DNA of 64,000 nucleotides, taken from Clostridia bacterium (lineage in GTDB: Bacteria > Bacillota > Clostridia > Oscillospirales > CAG-272). Shown here in pieces: positions 63,518 to 64,000 of the stretch (position 1 is the stretch's first letter; each line of letters begins with the position of its first letter). Location: contig JAFTRA010000003.1 in NCBI GenBank assembly GCA_017462485.1, positions 1 to 64,000 of the forward strand, given 5' to 3'. The notes under the pieces are model-generated. The model made no database searches and had not been told where the DNA came from. It worked only from the letters and a program-made list of their open reading frames with translations. The translations under genes were made by a program, and so were the position numbers.

Positions 63518-63596
63518 TAGCGATTTAGAAAAATAAGCCGATACCCCCGTTTACAAAAACAAGTCAATACCACGTAGTCTCTTTCGAAGAGCTTCA

Positions 63597-64000
63597 TCAA
63601 AACTCCTCGAAAATCAAAAGCGCACCGTTTTCCACGGAAATCTCGCAATCCCCGGAATCCGTGTAAGAATTTGAGACACCAAGCGAAGACGATGGAGAGA
63701 GCATAACTTTCTCTGCCTCATATTTAAGCCCGCGTATAGAAACCCCCTCGGCAACGCCGCCAAAGGCAAAGACCGAAACAGTTTTCCCTCTCTCGCCAAA
63801 GAGCTTAATTTTCTCGTTTTTTATGGCAAAAACCCTGCCGTTATTATTATATAAAAAAGCTTGTTTTCCGTCTTGCTTTGCTTCTAAAAGTAAACAATAG
63901 TTAGCATAAGTATGGTCTTCTCTTCCACCTACACCACCAAAAACATGAAATTCATCGCACCCCCTCGAAGCTCCGAGACGGTAAGCTATAAGCATATCAG
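63597..64000 (-). CDS. thiN: Thiamine pyrophosphokinase, C-terminal part (cut by window edge)
   Basis: The last 134 codons of a thiamine pyrophosphokinase, which makes TPP from thiamine and ATP. HVFGGVGGREDHTYANYCLL carries the GGxxGRxDHxxAN signature that lies near residue 90-100 in full-length enzymes (about 210 residues). The end has SLGVSNSY and the closing strand ALLIFEEF. The true start is therefore right of position 64000; an ATG at 63995 is internal. The next gene downstream is ThiT under TPP control, so the pair forms a salvage route for imported thiamine. Confidence 0.88.
   Translation of the reverse strand, partial: DMLIAYRLGASRGCDEFHVFGGVGGREDHTYANYCLLLEAKQDGKQAFLYNNNGRVFAIKNEKIKLFGERGKTVSVFAFGGVAEGVSIRGLKYEAEKVMLSPSSSLGVSNSYTDSGDCEISVENGALLIFEEF

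Overview
The window looks like a chromosomal segment of an anaerobic, host- or gut-associated member of the Bacillota (class Clostridia), probably an uncultured lineage. This rests on strong AGGAGG-type ribosome binding sites, TTGACA-N17-TATAAT promoters, lipoproteins with Gram-positive lipoboxes, a type III glutamine synthetase, a ThiT/thiamine pyrophosphokinase salvage locus behind a TPP riboswitch, many AraC regulators, and sugar ABC operons without their own ATPase. No rRNA, CRISPR array, phage or insertion sequence was recognised.

Layout. 0-3.6 kb: a Cys-rich repeat lipoprotein bracketed by two copies of a composite hairpin repeat. 3.7-10.7 kb (minus): a 2300-residue secreted protein (LamG, calcineurin-like phosphoesterase, three long repeat modules, conserved C-terminal domain) followed 13 nt later by a 44-residue peptide gene. 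11-14.2 kb: PHP phosphoesterase, GNAT and DUF2156 genes, with two clusters of a 148-bp multi-hairpin tandem repeat. 14.8-18.7 kb: a TetR-controlled operon (flavin reductase family protein, NAD(P)-binding protein, steroid-reductase-like membrane protein, small membrane protein). 19-22.1 kb: YjdF-like membrane protein, Lrp plus aminotransferase, small XRE regulator. 22.2-23.1 kb: four tRNAs (Val, Gln, Asp, Gly) and a tandem duplication seeded on the tRNA-Gly 3' end. 23-27.2 kb: AraC, GH13 glucosidase, MATE exporter. 27.4-36.9 kb: AraC and a second giant secreted protein (2736 residues, alpha/beta-hydrolase-like N-terminus), again followed at 13 nt by a 44-residue peptide gene. 37-40.2 kb: sugar-acid genes (SDR, enolase-superfamily dehydratase) with a divergent AraC. 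40.2-41.5 kb: a run of broken genes. 41.5-47 kb: PHP protein, LacI and MFS, an XRE/AbrB pair and an SGNH hydrolase. 47.2-52.2 kb: a sugar ABC importer and a duplicated-domain lipoprotein. 52.7-58.6 kb: GH4 galactosidase with AraC, GlnN and a DEDDh exonuclease. 58.7-62.1 kb: a third small peptide near a beta-helix lipoprotein. 62.3-64 kb: ThiT, TPP riboswitch and a truncated thiamine pyrophosphokinase.

How it fits together. The lifestyle suggested is carbohydrate scavenging (GH13, GH4, ABC sugar import, sugar-acid dehydratase) under local AraC/LacI control, with large secreted beta-rich proteins at the surface. The most distinctive signal is a duplicated two-gene module. Two giant proteins with different N-terminal enzymatic domains share the same repeat modules and the same roughly 272-residue C-terminal domain. 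Each is followed by a paralogous 44-residue acidic peptide with an almost identical 13-nt intergenic spacer. A third, diverged member of the peptide family lies downstream of another secreted protein. I recognise no described system made of these parts.
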